Shown here: one piece after another, positions 25,495 to 33,896 of the stretch
Position numbering within the stretch: the stretch's first letter is position 1
Layout of the letters: the number at the start of each line of letters is the position of its first letter
DNA from: Devosia subaequoris
Lineage (GTDB): Bacteria > Pseudomonadota > Alphaproteobacteria > Rhizobiales > Devosiaceae
Direction of reading: 5' to 3'
Assembly: GCF_014197055.1 (NCBI RefSeq)
Contig: NZ_JACIEW010000003.1
Span: 310,001-374,000, forward strand
DNA: 64,000 nucleotides
Notes under the pieces: model-generated
What the model was told of the DNA's origin: nothing
Seen by the model: only the letters and a program-made list of their open reading frames with translations
The model's database searches: none
Translations under genes and position numbers: made by a program

Positions 25495-26589
25495 ATGGCC
25501 TATGTTGCAACCCGCGGTGGCGAAAAGGCCATCGAACAGGCCGAACGGTTGTTCCGCCAAGACCTCGGCACGATCGATGCACAGCGCGTCGAAGCCATTC
25601 GCACCACCATGCCCTATCTGATCGACCGGGTGATGGGCGAAGCTTCGCTCTATGACGACCAACTCGCTGCCTTGGCTCTGGCCCAGACTGGTGGGGAACT
25701 TTCCGAAGCCGTGCTGGTGCTGCGGGCCTGGCGCACCACCCAGCCGCGCCTCGCCATCGCCCGCCCCGTCAGGCAGGACGAAGTCCTGACCCAGCGCCGC
25801 ATCTCGGCCGCCTTCAAGGACATTCCCGGTGGCCAGATCCTGGGACCGACGCTGGATTACTCCCACCGCGTGCTGGCAACCGACGTGCTCGAAGGCAAGC
25901 CGTTCACGCCGCCTGAAGTGGACAAAGCAGCGAGCCCCGCACCTGCCAGGCAGCCCTCACTGGCCGACTGGCAGCGCCAACAAGGGCTGGTCGCGCCGAC
26001 CGAGCCGTCAAATGTTACACCTGAAGACATTCCCGATCTGACGCGCGAACCCCTGCTCTTTCCAGCCTCGCGCGCCCATCGCCTGCAAAGCCTGGCCCGC
26101 GCCGAAACCGGCGGCGTCCTGGCCCTCGGCTATTCGGCCATGCGCGGCTATGGCAATGCCCACCCCACGGTCAACGAACTGCGCCTGGGTGAAGCCAATG
26201 TCGTGGTCCGCCATCCACGCGGCACCGAGTTCTCTGCCGGACGCGTGCGCGTCAGCCAGGCTGAAGTCACAGCAAAGGAGAAGGGCGGCTATCTCGAACT
26301 CGGCTTTGCCGCCACTTTCGGCTGGAACGAGGTCAAGGTCATCGCCGCGGCCACGCTCGATCTCAACTCCGATGACGCCCCCGTCGGCTCGCCGGTGCAT
26401 GAGGAATTCTACCTCTATCACACCGAAAGCGTGGAGGCCTCGGGCTTCTGTATTCACTTCAAACTTCCGCACTACGTCACGTTCCAGTCGATCCTGGACG
26501 CCATGCGAGACGCCAAAGTCAAAAGGGCCGCAGCAGAGGCAGCTGGCGAAGTCTATCTCGGCGAACCCGAAGAGGAGCCCGTCTTATGA
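25495..26589 (+). CDS. phnI: C-P lyase core complex subunit PhnI
   Basis: A 364-residue PhnI. Conserved blocks are RGGEKAIEQAERLF, KDIPGGQILGPTLDYSHR and, near the C-terminus, HFKLPHYVTFQ, in which both histidines corresponding to the zinc-binding His328/His333 pair of E. coli PhnI are kept. PhnI acts as nucleosidase and scaffold. A Pro/Ala-rich linker lies near residues 140-175. It overlaps phnJ by 4 nt. Nothing suggests decay, which matters for interpreting the unusual PhnJ. Confidence 0.92.
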   Translation: MAYVATRGGEKAIEQAERLFRQDLGTIDAQRVEAIRTTMPYLIDRVMGEASLYDDQLAALALAQTGGELSEAVLVLRAWRTTQPRLAIARPVRQDEVLTQRRISAAFKDIPGGQILGPTLDYSHRVLATDVLEGKPFTPPEVDKAASPAPARQPSLADWQRQQGLVAPTEPSNVTPEDIPDLTREPLLFPASRAHRLQSLARAETGGVLALGYSAMRGYGNAHPTVNELRLGEANVVVRHPRGTEFSAGRVRVSQAEVTAKEKGGYLELGFAATFGWNEVKVIAAATLDLNSDDAPVGSPVHEEFYLYHTESVEASGFCIHFKLPHYVTFQSILDAMRDAKVKRAAAEAAGEVYLGEPEEEPVL

Positions 26590-27500
26590 GCCTTGCAAGC
26601 CTGACCAAAGACTGGGCCGCCACTAGCTACGGCTTCCTCGACGCCTCGGCCAAGCGCGAACTGCGCCGCAAGATGCTCAAGGCCATCGCCGTGCCGGGTT
26701 GCCAGATGCCCTATGCCAGTCGAGAAGTGCCGATGGCCCGTGGTTGGGGCACGGGCGGCCTGCAGGTGACGCTGACCCTGGTCAATTCGGCCTCGGTCGT
26801 CAAAGTCATCGATCAGGGCGCAGATGACGGTGTCAACGCCGCCTCGATCCGCCGCTTCATTTCCCGCGTTTCCGGCGCGGCGGAAACTTGGGACACCTTG
26901 GACGCGACCATCGTGCAGTCCCGCCACCGCATCCCCGAAGAAATCATGCGCGAGGATCAGGTGCTGGTACTCCAGGTCCCCAACCCCGAACCGCTGCGCG
27001 GTGTGGAACCCAACATCTCCATCGCCCGGCAGATGCATGCCGATGCCGATTACGGCAAGCTGTGGCTGACGCTTTACGAGCAGATCGTGCGCAAGGGCCG
27101 CATCATGCAGGGCGCATCCTATCCCGCGATGGTCAATGGACGCCATGTGATGACGCCTTCGCCCATCCCCCGCTGGGACGTGCCCAAGCTCAATATGGCC
27201 AAACATCTGACCTTTCTTTCGGCCGGCCGCGAAAAGCGTCTGCATGCCGTGCCGCCCTATACACGCGTCGAACCACTCGTGTTTTCCGATCGTGCTTACC
27301 AGGTGGAAGACCATGCCGACCTGACCTGCCGCCGGTCTGGCGTTCAGGGCTTCTTCATGAACGAACTGCCCCAGGACGGCGGCGGCTCGGTGTTCGAAGT
27401 GTCCGATAGCAATCTGGGCATCAAGGCTATCGACAAGGCCGACGGCAATACGACCGAAATCGGCGAAACCTGGTATCGCAATGGGGAGTATTCGGCATGA
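26586..27500 (+). CDS. phnJ: PhnJ variant lacking iron-sulfur cysteines
   Basis: A 304-residue protein that follows classical PhnJ closely through residue 235 or so (KAIAVPG, YASREVPM, GWGTGGLQVT, KVIDQGADD, SRHRIPEE, SPIPRWD, GREKRLHAVPPYTRVE), including the radical-site glycine (Gly38, equivalent to E. coli Gly32). The radical-SAM region, however, is rewritten. The CxxC...C of E. coli (Cys241, Cys244, Cys266) reads CRRSG at 248-252 and FEVSD at 270-274, so only the first cysteine remains, and the Cys272 equivalent is Gly. There is also a C-terminal tail of about 26 residues. The frame is clean and coupled to phnI and phnK, so this looks like a selected variant rather than a pseudogene. A [4Fe-4S] cluster held as in classical PhnJ seems impossible; the chemistry may be different. 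Confidence 0.9.
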   Translation: MSLASLTKDWAATSYGFLDASAKRELRRKMLKAIAVPGCQMPYASREVPMARGWGTGGLQVTLTLVNSASVVKVIDQGADDGVNAASIRRFISRVSGAAETWDTLDATIVQSRHRIPEEIMREDQVLVLQVPNPEPLRGVEPNISIARQMHADADYGKLWLTLYEQIVRKGRIMQGASYPAMVNGRHVMTPSPIPRWDVPKLNMAKHLTFLSAGREKRLHAVPPYTRVEPLVFSDRAYQVEDHADLTCRRSGVQGFFMNELPQDGGGSVFEVSDSNLGIKAIDKADGNTTEIGETWYRNGEYSA

Positions 27501-28318
27501 GCCTCGACCTCGGCCTTCCGGCGCTGGAGCGCGCTGCACCCCGCTTGATGCGGACCGAACCGCTCTTGAACATGCGCGACATTTCCAAATCCTACGGCAA
27601 TGTGCGTGCCCTGCGCCATGTCGATGCGGCCGTCTATCCCGGCGAAGTCATGGGTATTGTCGGGGAAAGCGGCTCGGGCAAGTCGACGCTTCTGCGCATG
27701 ATGAACCTTGAGGATACCCCGGACAGCGGCGACTATACGCTGCGCCTGCCCGGCCGCGAGAACGAGAACCTGTTCGATCTCACCCGCTATGAACGCCGCA
27801 TGCTCTGCGCCCGCAATATCGGCATCGTCTATCAAAACCCCCATCTGGGATTGCTGATGAAGCACTCCTCCAGCGGCAATGTCGCCGAGCGACTGCTCAT
27901 CGCCGGCGAGCGTAGTTTTGAGGTGCTGCGCGACAAGGCGCGCGAAGCGCTCGACGCCTCCGAATTCCCGCTCGACCGCATGGATGCGCGGCCCATCGAG
28001 CTGTCCGGCGGCATGCAGCAACGCGTGCAACTGGCCAAGGCTATCGCCCTCGAACCTGCTCTTCTGCTGCTCGATGAACCGACCACCGGCCTTGATGTCT
28101 CCGTTCAGGCTCTGGTGCTCGACACGCTCAAACGCCTGCAGCGCGATCGCAACATTACCATGGTGCTGGTTAGCCACGATCTGGGTGTCATCCGCACCAT
28201 GGCCGACCGCGTCATGGTGATGCGCCACGGCGAAGTGGTGGAACAGGGCCTGGCCGACCAGGTCTTTCAGGACCCCCAGCACCCCTATACCCAGCAACTC
28301 GTTCACGCCAAGCTCTGA
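27497..28318 (+). CDS. phnK: C-P lyase-associated ATP-binding protein PhnK
   Basis: A 273-residue ABC-type ATPase of the oligopeptide-transporter subfamily: Walker A GESGSGKSTLLR, signature LSGGMQQRVQLAKA, Walker B LLLLDEPTTGLDVS. In E. coli PhnK docks on the PhnGHIJ core rather than on a membrane partner. The start overlaps the phnJ stop by 4 nt. The first 20 residues (LGLPALERAAPRLMRTEPL) are an extension compared with E. coli. Confidence 0.92.
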   Translation: MSLDLGLPALERAAPRLMRTEPLLNMRDISKSYGNVRALRHVDAAVYPGEVMGIVGESGSGKSTLLRMMNLEDTPDSGDYTLRLPGRENENLFDLTRYERRMLCARNIGIVYQNPHLGLLMKHSSSGNVAERLLIAGERSFEVLRDKAREALDASEFPLDRMDARPIELSGGMQQRVQLAKAIALEPALLLLDEPTTGLDVSVQALVLDTLKRLQRDRNITMVLVSHDLGVIRTMADRVMVMRHGEVVEQGLADQVFQDPQHPYTQQLVHAKL

Positions 28319-28327
28319 GGTGATCCC

Positions 28328-29059
28328 ATGACGACCACGCCCCTATTGCGCGTTCAGGGTCTCACCAAGACCTTCCGCATGTATCACCTCGACAGCATGC
28401 TGCATGCCTTCGAAGACATCAGCTTTGATCTGTATAAAGGTGAGTTTCTGCTGCTGCGCGGCCACAACGGCGCCGGCAAGTCAACGCTGCTACGCACCAT
28501 CTGGCGCAGCTACCTGCCGGTTGGCGGTCAGGTGCTCTATGCATTGAGCCATGGCGAGATTGATTTGGCCAATGCCGCCGATGTCGATATCGCCCTGCTG
28601 CGCCGCGAAGAAATCGGCTTCGTGACCCAGTTCCTCAACGCAAGACCGCGCGTGGCCGCCCAGGATATTGTCGCCGAACCACTGCGTCTGGCTGGTGCCA
28701 CCCAGGCCGAGGCGCTCGATCAGGCCCGTCACTGGCTCGACCAGTTCGGCGTGCGTCCCGAACTCTGGCGCGCTTATCCGAGCACCTTCTCGGGCGGTGA
28801 ACAGCAAAAGGTCAATCTGGCCCGCGCCCTGATCCTGCCACAGCGCCTGCTGTTGCTCGACGAGCCCACCGCTTCCCTCGATGTCGGCGCCCGCGCCGCG
28901 CTCGTGCGACGCCTGGCTGATCTCAAAGCCCACGGCGTCGCCATCATTGGCGTGTTCCACCATCCTGGTGACGTGGCCGAATTGATCGACCGCGAAATCA
29001 ACCTCAACACCAGGGTCCTTGCCGACCAAAACGCCGAGGAAGACCATGTGGCTGTCTGA
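28328..29059 (+). CDS. phnL: C-P lyase-associated ATP-binding protein PhnL
   Basis: A 243-residue ABC-type ATPase: Walker [13 protein letters not shown], signature FSGGEQQKVNLARA, Walker B LLLLDEPTASLD, switch His in VFHHPGD. PhnL binds the core complex with PhnK. GAGGTGATCCC precedes the ATG. The 3' end overlaps phnM by 14 nt. Confidence 0.92.
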   Translation: MTTTPLLRVQGLTKTFRMYHLDSMLHAFEDISFDLYKGEFLLLRGHNGAGKSTLLRTIWRSYLPVGGQVLYALSHGEIDLANAADVDIALLRREEIGFVTQFLNARPRVAAQDIVAEPLRLAGATQAEALDQARHWLDQFGVRPELWRAYPSTFSGGEQQKVNLARALILPQRLLLLDEPTASLDVGARAALVRRLADLKAHGVAIIGVFHHPGDVAELIDREINLNTRVLADQNAEEDHVAV

Positions 29060-30245
29060 CTTTCAAATTGTTCTTGCGGATCGTGTCATCGATCGCGGCG
29101 CCTTGCGCATCCAGGACGGGCTGATTGCCGAGATCAGCGAAACCCCAATTGCCGATGCCGATATCGAAGGCAACGGCCTGCTCTTGCTACCCGGCATGAT
29201 CGACATGCATGACGATATGATCGAGCGCGAAATCGAGCCGCGCCCGGGCGTGCGCATGCCCATCGATATGGGGCTGCGCGATCTCGACATGAAGCTGGCC
29301 ACCGCCGGCATCACCACCGCCTATGCCTCTCTCTCCTTTGCGCCCGGCTCCACCTATGGCCACATGCGCTCCTACGACTTCACCAGCGCCCTGATCCGCG
29401 CCGTCGTCGCGGCACGCCCCAATCTGCTGATCGACCATCGCGTGCATGCGCGCTTCGAGGTGACCTTTCCGGCGGCCCTTTCAGTGGTCAAGGAACTGGT
29501 CAGCGAAGGCGCGGTGGATCTGGTTTCCCTCTGCGACCACACTCCCGGCCAGGGTCAGTATCGCGACCTCGACCTGCAGGCGACCAATATGTCGAGGAAC
29601 AAGGGCATTTCGCTTGAAGCGGCCATGGAACAGCTTCAGCAGCGCATTCGCGACCGCAAGGAAACCGCCGGCGACATGACCGAAACGCTGCGCGCCATTA
29701 CCCAATATTGCACCATGCACGGCGTGCCCGTGGCCAGCCACGACGACGACACGGTCGAGAAGGTCACCCTGATGGACCAACTCGGCGCCAATATTTCCGA
29801 GTTTCCGGTGACCCTGGAAGCCGCCGAGGAAGCGCATCGCCGCGGCATGCTCAATGCCATGGGCGCACCCAATGCCCTGCGCGGTCAATCCTATTCGGGC
29901 AATCTCTCGGCCCGCAATGCGCACGCTGCCGGCGTGCTCGATTTGCTCGCTGCCGACTACCACCCCTCGGCCATGCTACCCGCACTGCTGGTATTGGCCG
30001 AAACCGATCCCGATGGTCTGGCTGGCGCCGCCCGCCTCACCTCGCTTAATCCCGCCCGCGCCCTGGGCCTCGAAGATCGCGGCGAAATCCGCATCGGACT
30101 CCGTGCTGATCTGGCTGTCGCGTCCCGCACCGGTGTGGGCCAGGTACACGCCACATTCTCGTGCGGCCGCGTCGTGCATGCCGATGGCACTCTCGACACC
30201 CATAGGACCAGCAGGCGTCACGAGCATGTCATTCGAATGAGTTAA
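29046..30245 (+). CDS. phnM: PhnM, alpha-D-ribose 1-methylphosphonate 5-triphosphate diphosphatase type
   Basis: A 399-residue amidohydrolase-superfamily protein. Metal-site blocks are MIDMHDDMIEREIEPRPGV, DHRVHARFEVT, SLCDHTPGQGQY, ASHDDDT and DYHPSAMLPA. PhnM normally removes pyrophosphate from the 5-triphosphate to give the substrate of PhnJ. The start at 29046 follows GAGGAAGACC and lies inside phnL; the open extension to 29019 has no ribosome-binding site. It differs clearly from the gutted paralog at 23222 (for example DYHPSAML against SSDYIPFAML), so the two are separate lineages. A PhnF-type operator is embedded in its last codons. Confidence 0.9.
   Translation: MWLSDFQIVLADRVIDRGALRIQDGLIAEISETPIADADIEGNGLLLLPGMIDMHDDMIEREIEPRPGVRMPIDMGLRDLDMKLATAGITTAYASLSFAPGSTYGHMRSYDFTSALIRAVVAARPNLLIDHRVHARFEVTFPAALSVVKELVSEGAVDLVSLCDHTPGQGQYRDLDLQATNMSRNKGISLEAAMEQLQQRIRDRKETAGDMTETLRAITQYCTMHGVPVASHDDDTVEKVTLMDQLGANISEFPVTLEAAEEAHRRGMLNAMGAPNALRGQSYSGNLSARNAHAAGVLDLLAADYHPSAMLPALLVLAETDPDGLAGAARLTSLNPARALGLEDRGEIRIGLRADLAVASRTGVGQVHATFSCGRVVHADGTLDTHRTSRRHEHVIRMS
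30229..30240. promoter_or_regulatory. PhnF-type operator, phnC promoter
   Basis: TCATTCGAATGA, perfect palindrome overlapping the 3' end of phnM and 59 bp upstream of the phnC start, so the transporter operon is probably co-regulated from its own promoter. Confidence 0.75.
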
Positions 30246-30299
30246 CGCTGTCATCTTGTTGACCTAGGGTCTCTTCATGGCAACGCCACGAGGTGGAAA

Positions 30300-31127
30300 A
30301 TGCTGGAACTGAGAAACGTCACCAAGCGCTTCGGTGACACGATTGCGGTCAACAATGTCTCGACCAATTTCGAACCCGGACAGATGGTCGGCGTCATTGG
30401 GCGCTCCGGTGCCGGCAAATCCACCTTGTTGCGATTGATCAATCGTCTGGCAACAGCCGATGAAGGTCGGATCACTTCCGGCGATATTGACGTCCGCAAC
30501 CTGAGCGGCACGCAATTGCGCGCCTGGCGCGCCCGCTGCGCCATGATTTTCCAGCAGTTCAATCTGGTTAATCGGCTCGATGTGCTGACCAATGTACTGA
30601 TCGGCCGGATCGGCAATGCCGGCACCATGCCCGTGCTGTTCAAGCATTTTTCGGCTGCCGACAGGGCCAATGCGGCCATGGCGCTTGACCGCCTCGACCT
30701 GCTCTCCCAGGCGTTGCAACGCGCCGACACGCTTTCGGGCGGCCAGCAGCAGCGTGTGGCCATCGCCCGCGCCCTGATGCAGAAGCCAAGCATTATTCTC
30801 GCCGACGAGCCGATCGCTTCGCTCGATCCGCGCAATGCGCGCCTCGTGATGGAGGCGCTGCGCACCATCAACCAGCAGGACAAAATTACCGTCATCACCA
30901 ATCTGCACACGCTGGATGCCGCGCGCGCCTATTGCGACCGCATCATCGGCATGGCCCATGGCCATGTCGTGTTCGACGGCACGCCCGATATGCTGACCAG
31001 CTCGATGATCCAGCAGATCTATGGTGATGAACACGAAACAGCCGTGGACGAGAGCCTGACCTCGACCATTGCTGCGACCGGTGCGGCAAGCCAAACCGGC
31101 AAACGACACCTGGAGGCGGCGCACTAG
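30300..31127 (+). CDS. phnC: Phosphonate ABC transporter ATPase
   Basis: A 275-residue ATPase: Walker [13 protein letters not shown], signature [14 protein letters not shown], Walker [24 protein letters not shown] precedes the ATG. It drives uptake through PhnE with PhnD as periplasmic receptor. The C-terminal 25 residues ([18 protein letters not shown]) are a low-complexity extension. Confidence 0.92.
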   Translation: MLELRNVTKRFGDTIAVNNVSTNFEPGQMVGVIGRSGAGKSTLLRLINRLATADEGRITSGDIDVRNLSGTQLRAWRARCAMIFQQFNLVNRLDVLTNVLIGRIGNAGTMPVLFKHFSAADRANAAMALDRLDLLSQALQRADTLSGGQQQRVAIARALMQKPSIILADEPIASLDPRNARLVMEALRTINQQDKITVITNLHTLDAARAYCDRIIGMAHGHVVFDGTPDMLTSSMIQQIYGDEHETAVDESLTSTIAATGAASQTGKRHLEAAH

Positions 31128-31160
31128 CTGCCCATCTTCCCCGAACTCGGAGCTACACAA

Positions 31161-32081
31161 ATGCTTACCCTGACGCGCCGTGGCCTTGTGGCCGCGCTGG
31201 TTTCGCTCGCCCTGGTTTCCCCTGCCTTCAGCCAGGACTGGCGCGAGGAATATCCCGAACTGACCATCGGCATCTCGTCGAGCGAGAACGAAACCGACGC
31301 CATCGCCCGCAATCAGCCCTATGCCGACTATCTCAGCCGCGAACTGGGCGTGCCGGTCAACATTGTGCGCGGCACCGACTATGCCGCCGTGATTGAAGCC
31401 ATGCGCTCGGGTCACGTGCAGGTCGCCTCGGTCGGCCCGGCCGCCTATGCCCTGGCGCGCAAGATCATGGGCGAGGACATCGCGCCTGTAGCCGTAACGC
31501 TCGATAACGAAGGCAACCTTGGCTACCACTCGATCCTGGCCGTGCGCGCCGACAGCGACTATCAGTCGATCGAAGACGTCAAAGGTGCCTCCTTCGCTTT
31601 CGCCGACCCCAATTCCACTTCGGGCTATGCCGTTCCCTCCTATTATCTCGCCACAGAGCTGAACACTTCGGCCAGTGACTACTTCAGCGAAGTCGCCTTC
31701 TCCGGCGGTCACCAGCAGAGCGTCATGGCCCTGGTCAACGGGACCTTCGATGTTGTCGCCACCCATTGGCGCAACGAAGAGGCCGGCAATATCCAGACCA
31801 TGGAAAATAACGGCCTGATCGAAAAGGGTTTGACCCGTATCATTTGGAAGTCCCCGGTCATTCCAAACACGCCCGTCATGATGCTCACCACCCTGCCCCA
31901 GGCGCTGCAGGACGAATTCAGGACCGTCCTCATGGCCTTCCCCGAAAAGGATCCCGAAGGTTTCGCCGAATACACCCGCGGCACCTCCAGCGGCTATGTC
32001 GCGGCAACGCATGACGACTATCTCGATGTTGTGGCGATCACCGAGTTCAACGCCGAACAGCGCCGCAAGAACGGCAACTGA
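31161..32081 (+). CDS. phnD: Phosphonate-binding periplasmic protein
   Basis: A 306-residue PhnD/phosphate-phosphite-phosphonate binding protein. A signal peptide spans residues 1-24 (SLALVSPAFS-QD). Typical blocks are YADYLSRELGVPV, GTDYAAVIEAMRSG, FADPNSTSGY and VAFSGGHQQSVMAL. GGAG lies 9 nt before the ATG. A strong hairpin follows the stop, as after the other binding-protein genes here. Confidence 0.92.
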   Translation: MLTLTRRGLVAALVSLALVSPAFSQDWREEYPELTIGISSSENETDAIARNQPYADYLSRELGVPVNIVRGTDYAAVIEAMRSGHVQVASVGPAAYALARKIMGEDIAPVAVTLDNEGNLGYHSILAVRADSDYQSIEDVKGASFAFADPNSTSGYAVPSYYLATELNTSASDYFSEVAFSGGHQQSVMALVNGTFDVVATHWRNEEAGNIQTMENNGLIEKGLTRIIWKSPVIPNTPVMMLTTLPQALQDEFRTVLMAFPEKDPEGFAEYTRGTSSGYVAATHDDYLDVVAITEFNAEQRRKNGN

Positions 32082-32090
32082 TCCCTTCCT

Positions 32091-32124
32091 GGCCGGTGCG
32101 CATCCCGCGCATCGGCCTCTTTTC
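32091..32124 (+). terminator. Intercistronic hairpin after phnD
   Basis: Eleven-pair stem GGCCGGTGCGC / GCGCATCGGCC (one G-U pair), loop ATCCC, followed by TCTTTTCT. Likely a partial terminator or stabiliser that lowers phnE relative to phnD. Confidence 0.7.
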
Positions 32125-32137
32125 TCGTGAGGCGCGC

Positions 32138-33049
32138 GTGTCCACACTCTCCCCAACCAATGGCCGGTTGACCTCGACGACGCGGGAAGAACGATTGCTC
32201 TCGTTTGACGAGCGCTATCGCCAGCAGCAATTCACTCGCCGCAACTGGACCCTGCTCTATGGGGCGTTGTTCCTGGCGGCGCTGGTCGGGTCGGTAACCG
32301 TCAGCGATTTTTCCATTCCGGGTCTCATCAAGGGCCTGCCCATGGCCTGGAACTACATCCTGGGCACATTCCCCACACTGACGCTGGAGAATTTCTGGGC
32401 CGACCTCGCCAACTGGTACTGGGGCCTGCGCTTCTGGCTGCGCCTGCTGGTCGAAACCATCCTTATGGGGTTTGTCGGCACCGTGATGGGTGGCGTCATT
32501 GCCCTTGCCCTGAGCTTTCCCGCATCGCGCAACCTGGTTGAGAATACCGGCACCTATTTTGCCGCGCGCCGCACACTCGAATTCTTCCGCACCGTGCCCG
32601 AACTGGTCTTTGCGCTGATCTTCGTCTTCGCCTTTGGGCTCGGTCCCTTTGCCGGCGTGCTGGCCATTGCGGTTCACACTGCGGGCGCACTTGGCAAGTT
32701 GTTCGCCGAGGTCAACGAGAACGTCGACCCACGCCCCATCGAGGGCGTCCGTGCGTCCGGCGGCAACTGGTCCATGATCATGCGCCTTGGCGTCGTGCCC
32801 CAGGCCCTGCCCAACTATGCCAGCTATTTGCTCCTGCGTTTCGAGATCAATGTGCGCGGGGCCTCGGCATTGGGCCTTGTCGGCGCAGGCGGCATTGGCC
32901 AGGACCTCTACGTCGCCATCCGCCAGTTCGAATACACCGACATCTCGGCAATCATGTTGCTGTTGATCCTCACGACCTCGGTCATCGACATCACCTGCGA
33001 AGCCATCCGCCATCGCCTGATTGGCCACACCCTGACACAGGTTGCCTGA
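32138..33049 (+). CDS. phnE: Phosphonate ABC transporter permease 1 (GTG start)
   Basis: A 303-residue inner-membrane permease. After a charged N-terminal 45 residues come about six hydrophobic segments and the PhnE/EAA block (FGLGPFAGVLAIAVHTAG, then ENVDPRPIEGVRASGG). The GTG at 32138 has GAGG 6 nt upstream; an earlier GTG at 32096 lies inside the hairpin and has no ribosome-binding site. Partner of the second permease, as usual in rhizobial phnE1/phnE2 pairs. Confidence 0.88.
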   Translation: MSTLSPTNGRLTSTTREERLLSFDERYRQQQFTRRNWTLLYGALFLAALVGSVTVSDFSIPGLIKGLPMAWNYILGTFPTLTLENFWADLANWYWGLRFWLRLLVETILMGFVGTVMGGVIALALSFPASRNLVENTGTYFAARRTLEFFRTVPELVFALIFVFAFGLGPFAGVLAIAVHTAGALGKLFAEVNENVDPRPIEGVRASGGNWSMIMRLGVVPQALPNYASYLLLRFEINVRGASALGLVGAGGIGQDLYVAIRQFEYTDISAIMLLLILTTSVIDITCEAIRHRLIGHTLTQVA

Positions 33050-33052
33050 CCC

Positions 33053-33883
33053 ATGAATGCCACGCTGACCGCCGACATCGCCCGCTTCAGGCGCACCAAT
33101 CCCCAGATCTTCACCCGCCCCCTGCATGAGCGCCTGCGCACATGGGGCCTGTGGCTAGCCTTTTTGGCTATTCTCGCCTTCGGCCTGTGGTGGATCGATG
33201 CCTCGCCGATGCGCATCGTCAATGGCCTCAACAAGCTCGGGCTGTTGGTCACCCTGATGATCCCACCTTGGCCGGGCGATGGTCTATGGGACTACACCTA
33301 TGCCATGTTCGAAACCCTCGCCATGGCGTTTCTGGGCACGTTGATCGCCTTTGTCGTGGCCCTGCCACTTGGATTTCTCGGCGCCAAGAACATCGCCCCC
33401 AACTGGCTGTTCCATTTCGGACTCCGTCGCTTCTTCGACGCCTTTAGGGGCATCGACGGTCTGGTCTGGGCGCTAATCTTCGTTTCCGCTGTTGGCCTCG
33501 GGCCCTTTGCCGGCGTGCTGGCAATTGCCGTGGGCGACGTCATGGTCTTCGGCAAGCTTTTCGCTGAAGCCATCGAAAACGTCGACAACAAGCCGGTGGA
33601 CGGCGTCCGGGCCTCCGGCGGCGACAACATCCATGTCGTTCGGCTCGGCGTCTTCCCTCAAGTGTTCCCGGTAATGATGAGCCACGTGCTCTATTTCTTC
33701 GAATCCAATGTCCGCTCGGCCACCATCCTGGGCATTGTCGGAGCCGGCGGAATTGGATTGCAATTGTCCGACCGCATCCGCATCAACAACTGGCAGGAAG
33801 CCGCCTTCATCATCCTGATGATCCTGGTGACTGTGGCGATTATCGACGCGATCTCCCGCCGCATTCGCGCCCGGCTGATTTAG
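33053..33883 (+). CDS. phnE: Phosphonate ABC transporter permease 2
   Basis: A 276-residue permease homologous to the preceding gene (VGLGPFAGVLAIAVGDV, then ENVDNKPVDGVRASGG), about six hydrophobic segments. Starts 3 nt after the phnE1 stop. The two permeases probably form a heterodimeric channel. Last gene of the rightward phosphonate region; convergent with the iron transporter. Confidence 0.9.
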   Translation: MNATLTADIARFRRTNPQIFTRPLHERLRTWGLWLAFLAILAFGLWWIDASPMRIVNGLNKLGLLVTLMIPPWPGDGLWDYTYAMFETLAMAFLGTLIAFVVALPLGFLGAKNIAPNWLFHFGLRRFFDAFRGIDGLVWALIFVSAVGLGPFAGVLAIAVGDVMVFGKLFAEAIENVDNKPVDGVRASGGDNIHVVRLGVFPQVFPVMMSHVLYFFESNVRSATILGIVGAGGIGLQLSDRIRINNWQEAAFIILMILVTVAIIDAISRRIRARLI

Positions 33884-33896
33884 CCTGCAACATCAA

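Noticed and set aside
26586..27500. phnJ as a decayed pseudogene
   Set aside because: The frame is intact, overlaps both neighbours by 4 nt and keeps the rest of the family motifs, so substitution of the cysteines looks like divergence, not decay.
30264..32156. 630-codon open frame on the minus strand
   Set aside because: Antisense to phnC and phnD; no motif; low-complexity translation rich in Gly, His and Asp.
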